Positions 1-7,529 of a DNA stretch of 64,000 bases are shown piece by piece (the first letter of the stretch is position 1; each line of letters begins with the position of its first letter). A model generated the notes under the pieces. It saw only the letters and a list, made by a program, of their open reading frames with translations. It was not told where the DNA came from and did no database searches. A program made the translations under genes and the position numbers. Origin of the DNA: an uncultured Prevotella sp. GTDB lineage: Bacteria > Bacteroidota > Bacteroidia > Bacteroidales > Bacteroidaceae. The stretch covers positions 124,001 through 188,000 of the forward strand of contig CAJOCR010000001.1 in assembly GCA_905236755.1 (NCBI GenBank). The letters are read 5' to 3'.

Positions 1-2232
1 ACGTGACGATTGCATTTGTTCATTTACAACAATGGTGTTTTTACGTCCTAGTTCAAGTCCTTTTACCGATGTTGGTACAAGTGGGTTAGGACTAACTCCT
101 ACGGCTACGATAACCTGATCACATTCAAGAGTGGTTGTTTTACCTGTTAATTGTGGCGAACGTCGTCCTGAGGCATCAGCTTCGCCTAGAGTCATGATGT
201 CAAGTACGGCACCACACACACGACCGTTTTCGTCTGCGAGATATTCTTTCGGGTTGTGTAGTGTGAGGAAGTGTATTCCTTCTTCTTTGGCGTGTTTCAC
301 CTCTTCAAGACGTGCAGGCATCTCGGCTTCTGAACGACGATATACGAGGGTAACATCAGCCCCGAGACGCTTAGCAGTTCTACATGAATCCATAGCTGTG
401 TTGCCACCGCCAACAACAATAACCTTCTTGCCTATATTTATAGGTGTATCGGTTTGTGGGTTGGCTGCATCCATGAGGTTTACACGTGTGAGGTATTCGT
501 TTGACGACAATACATTTATATTGTTTTCGCCAGGAATATTCATAAAATTAGGGAGTCCAGCTCCTGAACCAATAAATATACCTTTGAACCCTTGTGCTTC
601 AAGTTCGTCGATGGTTATTGTTTTTCCCACAATAACATCAGTTTGGAAATGAACTCCAGCTTTACGAAGATTGTCAATTTCTACATCTACAATTTTGTTG
701 GGTAGTCGGAACTCGGGTATGCCGTATTTAAGTACGCCTCCTATTTCGTGAAGAGCCTCAAAGACATATACCTCAAAGCCTCGTTTTACCATGTCGCCAG
801 CAAAACTTAATCCTGAAGGTCCCGAACCTACAACAGCTACTTTTATTCCGTTTGAAGGTGCTATTTCTGGAAGGTTCATCTCTCCGCTCTCACGTTCATA
901 ATCGGCAACAAAACGTTCAAGATAGCCAATTGCTACAGCAGAACCGCTCATCTTAAGGTGAACGCAACGACTTTCGCATTGTTTTTCCTGCGGACATACT
1001 CGTCCGCATACTGCGGGTAGGGCAGAGGTTTGCTTTAATACCTTGGCTGCATCAAGGAAATGCTCTCGTTCGATGTTCTTAACGAACGACGGGATATTGA
1101 TGTTTACAGGACAGCCTTCAACACATTGTGGATTAGGGCAGTCAAGGCAACGATGGGCTTCCTGAACAGCCATCTCTTTAGTGAGGCCAATGTTTACCTC
1201 CTCGAGGCGAGTTGTTGCACGATAGACTGGGTCGAGTTCGGGCATCTGCACGCGAGGTATGGCTGTACGCTCCTTAGGTTTCATAGAGGAACGAAGCGAT
1301 TTTCGCCACTCAGCATCGCGATTTGTAAGTTCATCGTTATCGGTTGCACCTTGTGACGTGGAAGATTTTTTATTTACTGATAAATCTTTTGAAGTATCAA
1401 TAACAGGAGCATGATGTTCGGCAAAATGCTCCATCTCATCTCTTTCGCAATCCTTGAAAGTGCCCATTCGCTTTAACATCTCGTCCCAATCGACAAGATT
1501 GCCATCGAATTCAGGTCCATCAATGCACACGAACTTTGTTTTTCCACCAATAGTCAGTCGGCAAGCTCCACACATTCCCGTTCCGTCAACCATGATGGTG
1601 TTTAAAGATACAGTATTAGGAATATTGTATTTTTGTGCCATGAGTGATGTGAACTTCATCATAACAGGAGGACCAATAGCGATAACGCGATCAACATGCT
1701 CTCGCTGTATTACTTTCTCAACACCCACAGTAACAACACCTTTCTCGCCAAGAGAGCCGTCATCGGTCATGATGACAACCTCATCTGAATATTTTTCTAC
1801 CTCATCAATCATGATGACAAGGTTGGCTGTTCGGCCTGCAAGAACAGATATTACCTTGTTTCCTGCTTGTTTCAGGGCTGTAAGGATAGGAAGAATAGCA
1901 GCAATACCAATACCACCACCAGCACAAATAACAGTTCCAAAATTCTCTATTGGAGAAGGATTACCCAGAGGACCAACAATATCCTGAATGTAGTCACCAG
2001 GAGAGAGCTGGCATATTTTTTTTGAAGACAGACCTACTTCTTGTATGACAAGGGTAAGTGTTCCTGCCTTATCATCGGCTTTTGCAATAGTGTAGGGCAC
2101 GCGCTCGCTGTTGTTGTCAACACGAACAATAATGAATTGTCCTGGGCGACAGCTGTGAGCAATAAGTGGAGCTTCAACAACTATGCAAAAAACTTTTTCT
2201 GAGTATTGTTCTTTTGAAACGATTTTATTCAT
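1..2232 (-). CDS. Fused SudB/SudA-type (NADPH) flavoprotein oxidoreductase, 3' part missing
   Basis: The gene starts at an ATG at 2232 and runs off the left edge; 744 codons are present without a stop. Residues ~1-260 are a ferredoxin-NADP reductase/dihydroorotate-dehydrogenase electron-transfer module with nucleotide loop CAGGGIGIAAILP and 2Fe-2S ligands in DGTGMCGACRLT. The remainder is GltD-like: 4Fe-4S cysteines (CLDCPNPQCVEGCP, CGRVCPQEKQCESRC), FAD loop VAVVGSGPSGLSFAG and NADPH loop VIVVGGGNTAMD. The modules are separate subunits (SudA/SudB, NfnA/NfnB) in other phyla and are usually fused in Bacteroidales. The probable role is cytoplasmic NAD(P)H/ferredoxin electron transfer. It is often labelled glutamate synthase small subunit, but no large subunit is visible here. 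The missing end should hold only the last few dozen residues. Confidence 0.85.
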   Translation of the reverse strand, partial: MNKIVSKEQYSEKVFCIVVEAPLIAHSCRPGQFIIVRVDNNSERVPYTIAKADDKAGTLTLVIQEVGLSSKKICQLSPGDYIQDIVGPLGNPSPIENFGTVICAGGGIGIAAILPILTALKQAGNKVISVLAGRTANLVIMIDEVEKYSDEVVIMTDDGSLGEKGVVTVGVEKVIQREHVDRVIAIGPPVMMKFTSLMAQKYNIPNTVSLNTIMVDGTGMCGACRLTIGGKTKFVCIDGPEFDGNLVDWDEMLKRMGTFKDCERDEMEHFAEHHAPVIDTSKDLSVNKKSSTSQGATDNDELTNRDAEWRKSLRSSMKPKERTAIPRVQMPELDPVYRATTRLEEVNIGLTKEMAVQEAHRCLDCPNPQCVEGCPVNINIPSFVKNIEREHFLDAAKVLKQTSALPAVCGRVCPQEKQCESRCVHLKMSGSAVAIGYLERFVADYERESGEMNLPEIAPSNGIKVAVVGSGPSGLSFAGDMVKRGFEVYVFEALHEIGGVLKYGIPEFRLPNKIVDVEIDNLRKAGVHFQTDVIVGKTITIDELEAQGFKGIFIGSGAGLPNFMNIPGENNINVLSSNEYLTRVNLMDAANPQTDTPINIGKKVIVVGGGNTAMDSCRTAKRLGADVTLVYRRSEAEMPARLEEVKHAKEEGIHFLTLHNPKEYLADENGRVCGAVLDIMTLGEADASGRRSPQLTGKTTTLECDQVIVAVGVSPNPLVPTSVKGLELGRKNTIVVNEQMQSSR

Positions 2233-2249
2233 GGCGGGGTAATATTAAA

Positions 2250-2303
2250 GTTAGGAGTTAGGAGTTAGATGTTAGGAGTTAGAAGTTGATTGGCTATGCC
2301 AAT
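2250..2303. repeat. Heptad tandem repeat plus short palindrome
   Basis: About 38 bases of 7-bp units (variants of gttagga/gttagaa) at 2250-2287, followed directly by the palindrome ATTGGCtatGCCAAT at 2289-2303. The same heptads form a much longer array at 47.20-47.29 kb. It lies between serS and the upstream end of the flavoprotein gene, so it falls in or near that gene's leader. Confidence 0.7.
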
Positions 2304-2361
2304 TTTAAGTTATTCAATAGAAAAAACATTTGGCTTCTACCTTCCTTTATCTTCTTTTATT

Positions 2362-2396
2362 AATAGGTAGTCATCATAAGATGGTGACTACCTATT
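2362..2396 (-). terminator. Hairpin downstream of serS
   Basis: A 15-bp stem with one mismatch (AATAGGTAGTCATCA / TGGTGACTACCTATT) around a 5-base loop, starting 15 bases after the serS stop. On the minus strand it is followed by the T-poor string aataaaagaag, so it may act as a stem terminator or an mRNA-stabilising hairpin. Confidence 0.6.
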
Positions 2397-2411
2397 TATG
2401 CTGTCTGACTA

Positions 2412-3728
2412 TTAGTCAATATATTCGAAGCCTGTGTAAGGAACCAAAGCAGCAGGAATCTTAATGCCCTTTTCTGTCTGGTTGTTTTCGAGGATTGACG
2501 CAACGATACGTGGCAAGGCGAGAGCTGAACCATTAAGAGTGTGGCAAAGTTCAGGTTTCTTGCTTCCCTCAGGACGGAAACGGCACTTCAAGCGGTTAGC
2601 CTGATATGTGTCGAAGTTAGATACTGAAGAAACCTCCAACCAACGTTTCTGTGCCTCAGAATAAACCTCGAAGTCGTAGCAGATAGAAGAAGTGAAGCTC
2701 TGGTCGCCACCACAAAGAAGAAGAATGCGGTAAGGCAATTCGAGTTTCTTAAGCAAGCCTTCTACGTGCTCAAGCATCTCTTTGTGGCTCTGCTCAGAAT
2801 GCTCTGGCTTATCAATACGAACAATCTCTATCTTTGAGAACTCGTGCAGACGGTTCAAACCACGAACATCCTTACCATAAGAACCAGCCTCACGACGGAA
2901 ACACTCAGTATAGGCACAGTTCTTGATAGGAAGATCCTTTTCGTCGAGAATTACATCACGATAGATATTTGTTACAGGAACCTCGGCAGTAGGGATGAGA
3001 TAGAGGTCGTCAACCTCACAGTGATACATCTGACCTTCTTTGTCAGGAAGCTGACCTGTACCATAACCTGAAGCCTGGTTAACTACTGTAGGAGGCATAA
3101 TCTCTGTATATCCGCTTTTACGTGCCTCGTCAAGGAAGAAATTGATGAGGGCGCGCTGCAAACGAGCACCCTTGCCAATATATACTGGGAAACCAGCACC
3201 TGTAATCTTAACACCAAGATCGAAATCTATGAGGTTGTACTTCTTTGCAAGTTCCCAATGTGGCAACTTTGCTGTTTCAACAACAGGGTTAGTGTCCCAG
3301 TTGCCAACGGTGTCGGTACCATCACATTCCTTAAGATTGCTCTTTACAACGATATTGTCTTCAGCAGCTTTACCCTCAGGAACTTTGTCGTATGGGATAT
3401 TTGGAATCTGACAAAGCAGCTTAGTCATTTCTTCTTGAGCTGCAGCCATCTGCTCGTCAAGAGATTTAGAGTTCTCTTTGAGCTGAGCTACCTGCTGCTT
3501 AATCTGTTCTGCTTCATTCTTTTTACCTTCTTTCATCAAGCGACCAATCTGCGAGGCAAGCTTTTTCTGCTCGCTAAGGCATTTGTCGAGCTCTTGCTGA
3601 GCCTCACGACGTTTTTTGTCAACATCTAAAACCTGGTCGATAGCCTCTTTAGCATTAGGGAAATGCTTTTTCTCAAGGCCTTTAATTACACGTTCAGTTT
3701 CCTCACTGATGAGTTTAAGTGTAAGCAT
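2412..3728 (-). CDS. serS: Seryl-tRNA synthetase
   Basis: A 438-residue class II aminoacyl-tRNA synthetase that charges tRNA-Ser. The N-terminal ~110 residues form the long antiparallel coiled-coil arm that grips the extra arm of tRNA-Ser (Lys/Glu-rich, e.g. KRREAQQELDKCLSEQKKL). The catalytic core follows, with motif 2 at TECFRREAGSYGKDVRGL and motif 3 at GSALALPRIVASILENNQ. The length is normal. It lies downstream of rplU-rpmA, a common Bacteroidales arrangement, but has its own promoter embedded in the rpmA terminator. Confidence 0.97.
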   Translation of the reverse strand: MLTLKLISEETERVIKGLEKKHFPNAKEAIDQVLDVDKKRREAQQELDKCLSEQKKLASQIGRLMKEGKKNEAEQIKQQVAQLKENSKSLDEQMAAAQEEMTKLLCQIPNIPYDKVPEGKAAEDNIVVKSNLKECDGTDTVGNWDTNPVVETAKLPHWELAKKYNLIDFDLGVKITGAGFPVYIGKGARLQRALINFFLDEARKSGYTEIMPPTVVNQASGYGTGQLPDKEGQMYHCEVDDLYLIPTAEVPVTNIYRDVILDEKDLPIKNCAYTECFRREAGSYGKDVRGLNRLHEFSKIEIVRIDKPEHSEQSHKEMLEHVEGLLKKLELPYRILLLCGGDQSFTSSICYDFEVYSEAQKRWLEVSSVSNFDTYQANRLKCRFRPEGSKKPELCHTLNGSALALPRIVASILENNQTEKGIKIPAALVPYTGFEYID

Positions 3729-3763
3729 ATTGCTGTTTGTTTTTAATTTTACGTATTTAGACG

Positions 3764-3794
3764 CAAAAATACAAAAATATTTTTGAATGACAAA
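3764..3794 (-). promoter_or_regulatory. serS promoter (TTTG-N19-TATTTTTG)
   Basis: On the minus strand TTTG (3794-3791) and TATTTTTG (3771-3764) are separated by exactly 19 bases, matching the Bacteroidetes sigma-ABfr consensus TTTG-N19/20-TAnnTTTG. The -33 box is made from the last bases of the T-run of the rpmA terminator. The predicted 5' leader is about 30 nt. Confidence 0.7.
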
Positions 3795-3822
3795 AAAAAG
3801 CCTGCTCAGATTGAGCAGGCTT
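3792..3822 (-). terminator. Intrinsic terminator of rplU-rpmA
   Basis: A perfect 11-bp stem (AAGCCTGCTCA / TGAGCAGGCTT at 3799-3809 and 3812-3822) with a 2-base loop, followed on the minus strand by an eight-T run that begins in the stem. It lies 36 bases after the rpmA stop. Confidence 0.9.
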
Positions 3823-3857
3823 ATATTGTTTGTTTGGAATAAGATGTTTCTTAAATA

Positions 3858-4145
3858 TTAAGCTTCAGCCTTTGTTTTAGCTGCGTAAGCCTCTGGAGAA
3901 AGTACAGAAACGGTACTCTTATTGAACTTACCCTTGTGGAAGTATACAATACCATCTGCAAGAGCGTAAAGAGTATCATCCTTACCCTGAGCTACATTCT
4001 CACCAGCGAAGTGCTTGTTACCACGCTGACGTACGATGATGTTACCAGCAACAATCTTCTGGCCACCCCAGATCTTAACGCCTAATCGCTGAGCAGCTGA
4101 TTCACGACCGTTCTTAGAACTACCTACACCTTTTTTATGTGCCAT
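3858..4145 (-). CDS. rpmA: 50S ribosomal protein L27
   Basis: A 95-residue protein beginning [16 protein letters not shown], the typical L27 N-terminus that reaches the peptidyl-transferase centre. There is no cleavable leader of the Firmicutes type, so Met is followed directly by the conserved AHKKG. It sits 19 bases downstream of rplU in the standard L21-L27 pair and ends at a strong terminator. Confidence 0.98.
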   Translation of the reverse strand: MAHKKGVGSSKNGRESAAQRLGVKIWGGQKIVAGNIIVRQRGNKHFAGENVAQGKDDTLYALADGIVYFHKGKFNKSTVSVLSPEAYAAKTKAEA

Positions 4146-4164
4146 AATGAATTCCTCCTGATTT

Positions 4165-4482
4165 TTAAGCGTTAACTGATTTGATTACGATTTCTGTGAA
4201 CTGCTCACGATGACCGTTCTTCTTACGATAGTCCTTACGGCGCTTCATCTTGAAGACGATTACCTTGTCACCCTTAACGAGTGGGTTCACTACTTCTGCT
4301 ACTACTTTTGCACCTTCTACTGTTGGTGCGCCGACTGTAATTGCACCGTTGTTGTCAACGAGCAATACCTTGTCGAATTCAACAGCTTTACCAGCCTCTA
4401 CATCCTTAATGTGATGTACGAAGAGCTTCTTGCCTTCTTCAGCCTTAAACTGCTGACCGTTAATTTCTACAATTGCGTACAT
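4165..4482 (-). CDS. rplU: 50S ribosomal protein L21
   Basis: A 105-residue protein, [20 protein letters not shown] at the start and the conserved C-terminal [13 protein letters not shown] block that contacts 23S rRNA. It is the first gene of the rplU-rpmA operon. The leader, from the promoter near 4565 to the ATG, is about 75-80 nt, long enough for a regulatory fold, but I see no clear one. Confidence 0.98.
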   Translation of the reverse strand: MYAIVEINGQQFKAEEGKKLFVHHIKDVEAGKAVEFDKVLLVDNNGAITVGAPTVEGAKVVAEVVNPLVKGDKVIVFKMKRRKDYRKKNGHREQFTEIVIKSVNA

Positions 4483-4564
4483 TTTTATTATTTAAACGGG
4501 TTTTTCCGCAAGGCGACTGGCTTTCTGTCAGTACTTATTCGAGCCTCCACGGACTAAATCGGGC

Positions 4565-4572
4565 GCAAAGTT
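4565..4572 (-). promoter_or_regulatory. rplU -7 element TAACTTTG
   Basis: TAACTTTG on the minus strand, about 80 bases upstream of the rplU ATG, fits TAnnTTTG. No exact TTTG lies 19-21 bases upstream; TTTA is the nearest match. Confidence 0.5.
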
Positions 4573-4690
4573 ACTAAATATTTATGATGTATAAAAGGGA
4601 TTTAAAGGAAAAATATAGAAAGATTAACAAGAATTATGAATTAAAGGCATTAACCAAATAACTCATTATTCAATATTAATTACCCATTCT

Positions 4691-5767
4691 CTATAAAGTT
4701 CCCTTGGTAGAAGGCAACTCAAAGTGATAGATGTCTCTGCGTACCGCCATTTTGAGGGAACGGGCGAGGGCTTTGAATATTCCTTCTATCTTATGGTGTT
4801 CGTTGGTTCCTTCGGCTTTGATGTTGAGGTTCATCTTTGAGGAATCGCTAAGACTCTTGAAGAAGTGCTGAAACATTTCTGTTGGCATTTCACCTATTTT
4901 CTCACGATGGAATTCTGCATCCCATACGAGCCAAGGACGACCTCCAAAGTCGAGAGCTACTTGGCAAAGGCAATCGTCCATAGGAAGACAATAGCCGTAA
5001 CGCTCTATTCCTCGCTTATTGCCTAATGCTTCAAGGATACATTCGCCAAGAGCAATACCGGTATCTTCGATAGTGTGGTGCTCATCTACTTCAAGGTCGC
5101 CCTTAGTGTGAATGGTTAAGTCCATCATACCGTGTTTACCTATTTGTTCAAGCATGTGATCGAAGAATCCAAGCCCTGTAGAGATGTCGCATTTGCCTGT
5201 ACCGTCAAGGTTTAGCTTTATATACACATCAGTCTCTTTTGTTACACGATGAACTTCAGATATGCGTTCGCCAGCAAAGAGCAATTCGGCTATCTTATCC
5301 CAGGTCATTCCGTTTTTGCCTAAGATAAGTGACTTGCAGCCAAGATTCTCTGCAAGTTGGGCGTCAGTTTCACGATCGCCAATAACATAACTTCCTGCAA
5401 TATCGTAATCAGGGTTATTGATATATTGTGTGAGCATGCCTGTTCCTGGCTTGCGCATAGGTGAGTTGTCTTCCGGGAAATGACGGTCAATCAGCTGATC
5501 GTCAAACTCAATGCCTTCGCCTTTGAGCGTTTGCAGAATAAAGTTGTGAACAGGCCAGAATGTATCTTCAGGAAAAGAGTCTGTTCCTAATCCATCCTGA
5601 TTGCTGACCATAACAAACTTGAAGTCGAGATTCTTGCGGATAAACGCTAAGTTGCGGAATACGCCTTCGGTAAACTTTAGCTTAGCGAAGGAATCAATCT
5701 GCTCGTCTTCAGGTTCTTCTATAAGAGTACCGTCACGATCAATAAAAAGCAGTTTTTGTGGTTTCAT
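4691..5767 (-). CDS. hisB: Bifunctional histidinol-phosphatase / imidazoleglycerol-phosphate dehydratase
   Basis: A 358-residue fusion for two steps of histidine synthesis. Residues ~1-165 are a HAD phosphatase with nucleophile motif FIDRDGTL and late motif [14 protein letters not shown]. Residues ~170-358 are the dehydratase with the metal-binding repeats [15 protein letters not shown] and [14 protein letters not shown]. The loop that holds a Cys/His zinc site in Escherichia coli HisB reads [15 protein letters not shown] here, without cysteines. No other his gene is in the window. It follows the membrane-protein gene by 16 bases. Confidence 0.95.
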   Translation of the reverse strand: MKPQKLLFIDRDGTLIEEPEDEQIDSFAKLKFTEGVFRNLAFIRKNLDFKFVMVSNQDGLGTDSFPEDTFWPVHNFILQTLKGEGIEFDDQLIDRHFPEDNSPMRKPGTGMLTQYINNPDYDIAGSYVIGDRETDAQLAENLGCKSLILGKNGMTWDKIAELLFAGERISEVHRVTKETDVYIKLNLDGTGKCDISTGLGFFDHMLEQIGKHGMMDLTIHTKGDLEVDEHHTIEDTGIALGECILEALGNKRGIERYGYCLPMDDCLCQVALDFGGRPWLVWDAEFHREKIGEMPTEMFQHFFKSLSDSSKMNLNIKAEGTNEHHKIEGIFKALARSLKMAVRRDIYHFELPSTKGTL

Positions 5768-5783
5768 TTCTATGTGTCTCTAT

Positions 5784-6647
5784 TTAGTTGTTTTCTTTTA
5801 TTTCAATCTCGTTTTCCAGCAATGCCTTTTTGCGCTGTTCTTTCTCACGATCGGTAGCCTCGATAGAACCATACATGTAATATTGCACAAGAGCATTCCA
5901 CACGAAGAGGTAGTTAAGGAGAACGAAGGTTATGAAGGCTGTGGCAATAAGCAGAATAAGGAAATAGCTTGGTGTGCCATCGGCATCGCCGTCAAGCATT
6001 CCCAACTGGTTAAATGATTGTCCGAAAATAATCACACATAATGGTAGCATGACAATACAGCCAATAATTGTGATTATGATTCCTGCCAGGAGTGCAGTTA
6101 TGAAGATGTATCCAAAATGACGCCAGCCCTGTGCATAGTCTTTCATGAAGATGTCGTGGAAGGTACGTGTCTTGTCAGCGACAAATTTTGTCTGTGCAAA
6201 TCCCAACGGGAATAAGCATATTAAGAATAGAAGCGTTACAATTGAATAAGTGATTGCGTTTGCGTCAGAAAAGGCTTCAAACAAGTAGAGTAGTGTTAAC
6301 AGTACAGAGAAAATCTGTAATGCAAGACCACGTTTGAAGTTTGTTTTTCTTCCATGATCGTTGAGCAACGAATATAATTCGCCAAGCAGCCATGATGCTG
6401 CAAGCAAACCAACAATTGTTGTTACGATTAGTATTATTGCTGCTGCCGTAATGTGACTGTTGCCTAAATCATGTATATTCTTATCAGGAAGTCTGAAGAG
6501 TATAGAGATTGCAGTCATTAAAGATGACAAGAAAATTGGCTTCCATGTGTGACGGAAGATTGTTGTGAAATTGTTGCTCATCATCCCGAAGGCATCTCGA
6601 AGGCATCCCGAATAGCTACGAGTCTTAAACAAATCTGTATTTTCCAT
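5784..6647 (-). CDS. Multi-pass membrane protein of unknown function
   Basis: A 287-residue protein from the ATG at 6647 (MENTDLFKTRSYSG), 19 bases after the upstream stop. A longer reading from 6692 would overlap the methyltransferase gene. About six hydrophobic segments are visible, including IFLSSLMTAISILF, AAAIILIVTTIVGLLAA, LALQIFSVLLTLLYLF and IFITALLAGIIITIIGCIVM. The C-terminus is charged (EKEQRKKALLENEIEIKENN). Such 'beta-carotene 15,15'-monooxygenase' type annotations in Bacteroides are unreliable, so I assign no function. Codons 12-22 are encoded by an 11-bp tandem repeat. Confidence 0.75.
   Translation of the reverse strand: MENTDLFKTRSYSGCLRDAFGMMSNNFTTIFRHTWKPIFLSSLMTAISILFRLPDKNIHDLGNSHITAAAIILIVTTIVGLLAASWLLGELYSLLNDHGRKTNFKRGLALQIFSVLLTLLYLFEAFSDANAITYSIVTLLFLICLFPLGFAQTKFVADKTRTFHDIFMKDYAQGWRHFGYIFITALLAGIIITIIGCIVMLPLCVIIFGQSFNQLGMLDGDADGTPSYFLILLIATAFITFVLLNYLFVWNALVQYYMYGSIEATDREKEQRKKALLENEIEIKENN
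6582..6614. repeat. Three 11-bp tandem units inside a coding region
   Basis: Plus-strand units CATCCCGAAGG, CATCTCGAAGG, CATCCCGAATA. Eleven is not a multiple of three, so successive units are read in different frames by the membrane-protein gene. The middle unit is identical, as reverse complement, to a unit at 37749-37759. Confidence 0.75.
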
Positions 6648-6666
6648 TTTATATTGTATGTATTTA

Positions 6667-7419
6667 TTACTTTGTACGACGGAATTCGGCACATGTTATA
6701 GCTGTTGCAATAGCTACATTCAGGCTCTCGGCTGTTTCGCGTCCTTCTGGGTAGTTAGGAATAAGTATGCGATGATTCACAAGTGCTCTTATCTCAGGCG
6801 AGATGCCGTTTCCTTCGTTTCCCATAACAATAATGCCGTTTTGCGACAAGGTTTCTTTATAGATATTGTTGCCGTCGAGCAGAGTGCCATATACGGCAAC
6901 ATCGCTGTTTTGCGATTTTATAAAGGTTTGAAGGTCGGTATAATGTAATGTTACACGAGCAATACTTCCCATTGTGGCTTGTATCACCTTAGGGTTATAT
7001 ACATCGGCAGTATTAGGCGAGCAAACAATATGTGAAATACCAAACCAGTCGGCTATGCGTATAATAGTTCCAAGGTTGCCTGGGTCTTGAACCCCATCGA
7101 GAGCAAGAACAAGTTCTTTACTCGCATCAGGAAGAACGTCCTCGTTGTCAAGGGTAGGGAAGAGAGCTACCACATCCTGAGGATGTTGTAGGAAACTCAC
7201 CTTACGCAATTCCTCATCAGTAACACTACACACCTCAACAGAACTGTCGATGTGTTGTGATGAAAGCCAAGAGTCAAGAGCAACGATAAGGCGTGGCTTT
7301 TCCTTGTTCATAAGGTCGCCAACAACCTTTGGACCTTCAGCAACAAATAGATGTTGCTGCTGGCGTTGCTTTTTGTGCTCCAACTGGTGGATGAATTTTA
7401 TTTTCGCCTTACTTATCAT
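6667..7419 (-). CDS. TrmH/SpoU-family RNA 2'-O-methyltransferase
   Basis: A 250-residue protein. An N-terminal substrate-binding part (~1-95, with LFVAEGPKVVGDLM) is followed by the knotted SPOUT domain: motif 1 ALDGVQDPGNLGTIIR, motif 2 around IVMGNEGNGISPEI and motif 3 AESLNVAIATAI. It transfers methyl groups from SAM to a ribose in rRNA or tRNA; the target cannot be read from sequence. It heads the minus-strand group with the membrane protein and hisB and is divergent from the Omp85 gene. Confidence 0.92.
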   Translation of the reverse strand: MISKAKIKFIHQLEHKKQRQQQHLFVAEGPKVVGDLMNKEKPRLIVALDSWLSSQHIDSSVEVCSVTDEELRKVSFLQHPQDVVALFPTLDNEDVLPDASKELVLALDGVQDPGNLGTIIRIADWFGISHIVCSPNTADVYNPKVIQATMGSIARVTLHYTDLQTFIKSQNSDVAVYGTLLDGNNIYKETLSQNGIIVMGNEGNGISPEIRALVNHRILIPNYPEGRETAESLNVAIATAITCAEFRRTK

Positions 7420-7438
7420 TCCTTTTAGTTTATATATG

Positions 7439-7446
7439 CAAAAGTA
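7439..7446 (-). promoter_or_regulatory. -7 element TACTTTTG for the methyltransferase gene
   Basis: TACTTTTG on the minus strand, 19 bases upstream of the start at 7419, fits TAnnTTTG. No good -33 box is seen. Confidence 0.45.
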
Positions 7447-7490
7447 ATAATTAATATTGAAAATAAAAGTAAGATATCAGATTTTTAAAC

Positions 7491-7498
7491 TATCTTTG
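7491..7498 (+). promoter_or_regulatory. -7 element TATCTTTG for the Omp85 gene
   Basis: TATCTTTG lies about 31 bases upstream of the ATG at 7530 and fits TAnnTTTG. The -33 region is A/T-rich without TTTG at the best spacing. Confidence 0.5.
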
Positions 7499-7529
7499 CA
7501 TCAGCAATTAATTTGCATAAGTGTTAAAA

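Noticed and set aside
131..1987. Several plus-strand ORFs in the first 2 kb
   Set aside because: They are shadows of the minus-strand flavoprotein gene, which has clear cofactor motifs; the plus-strand peptides have none.
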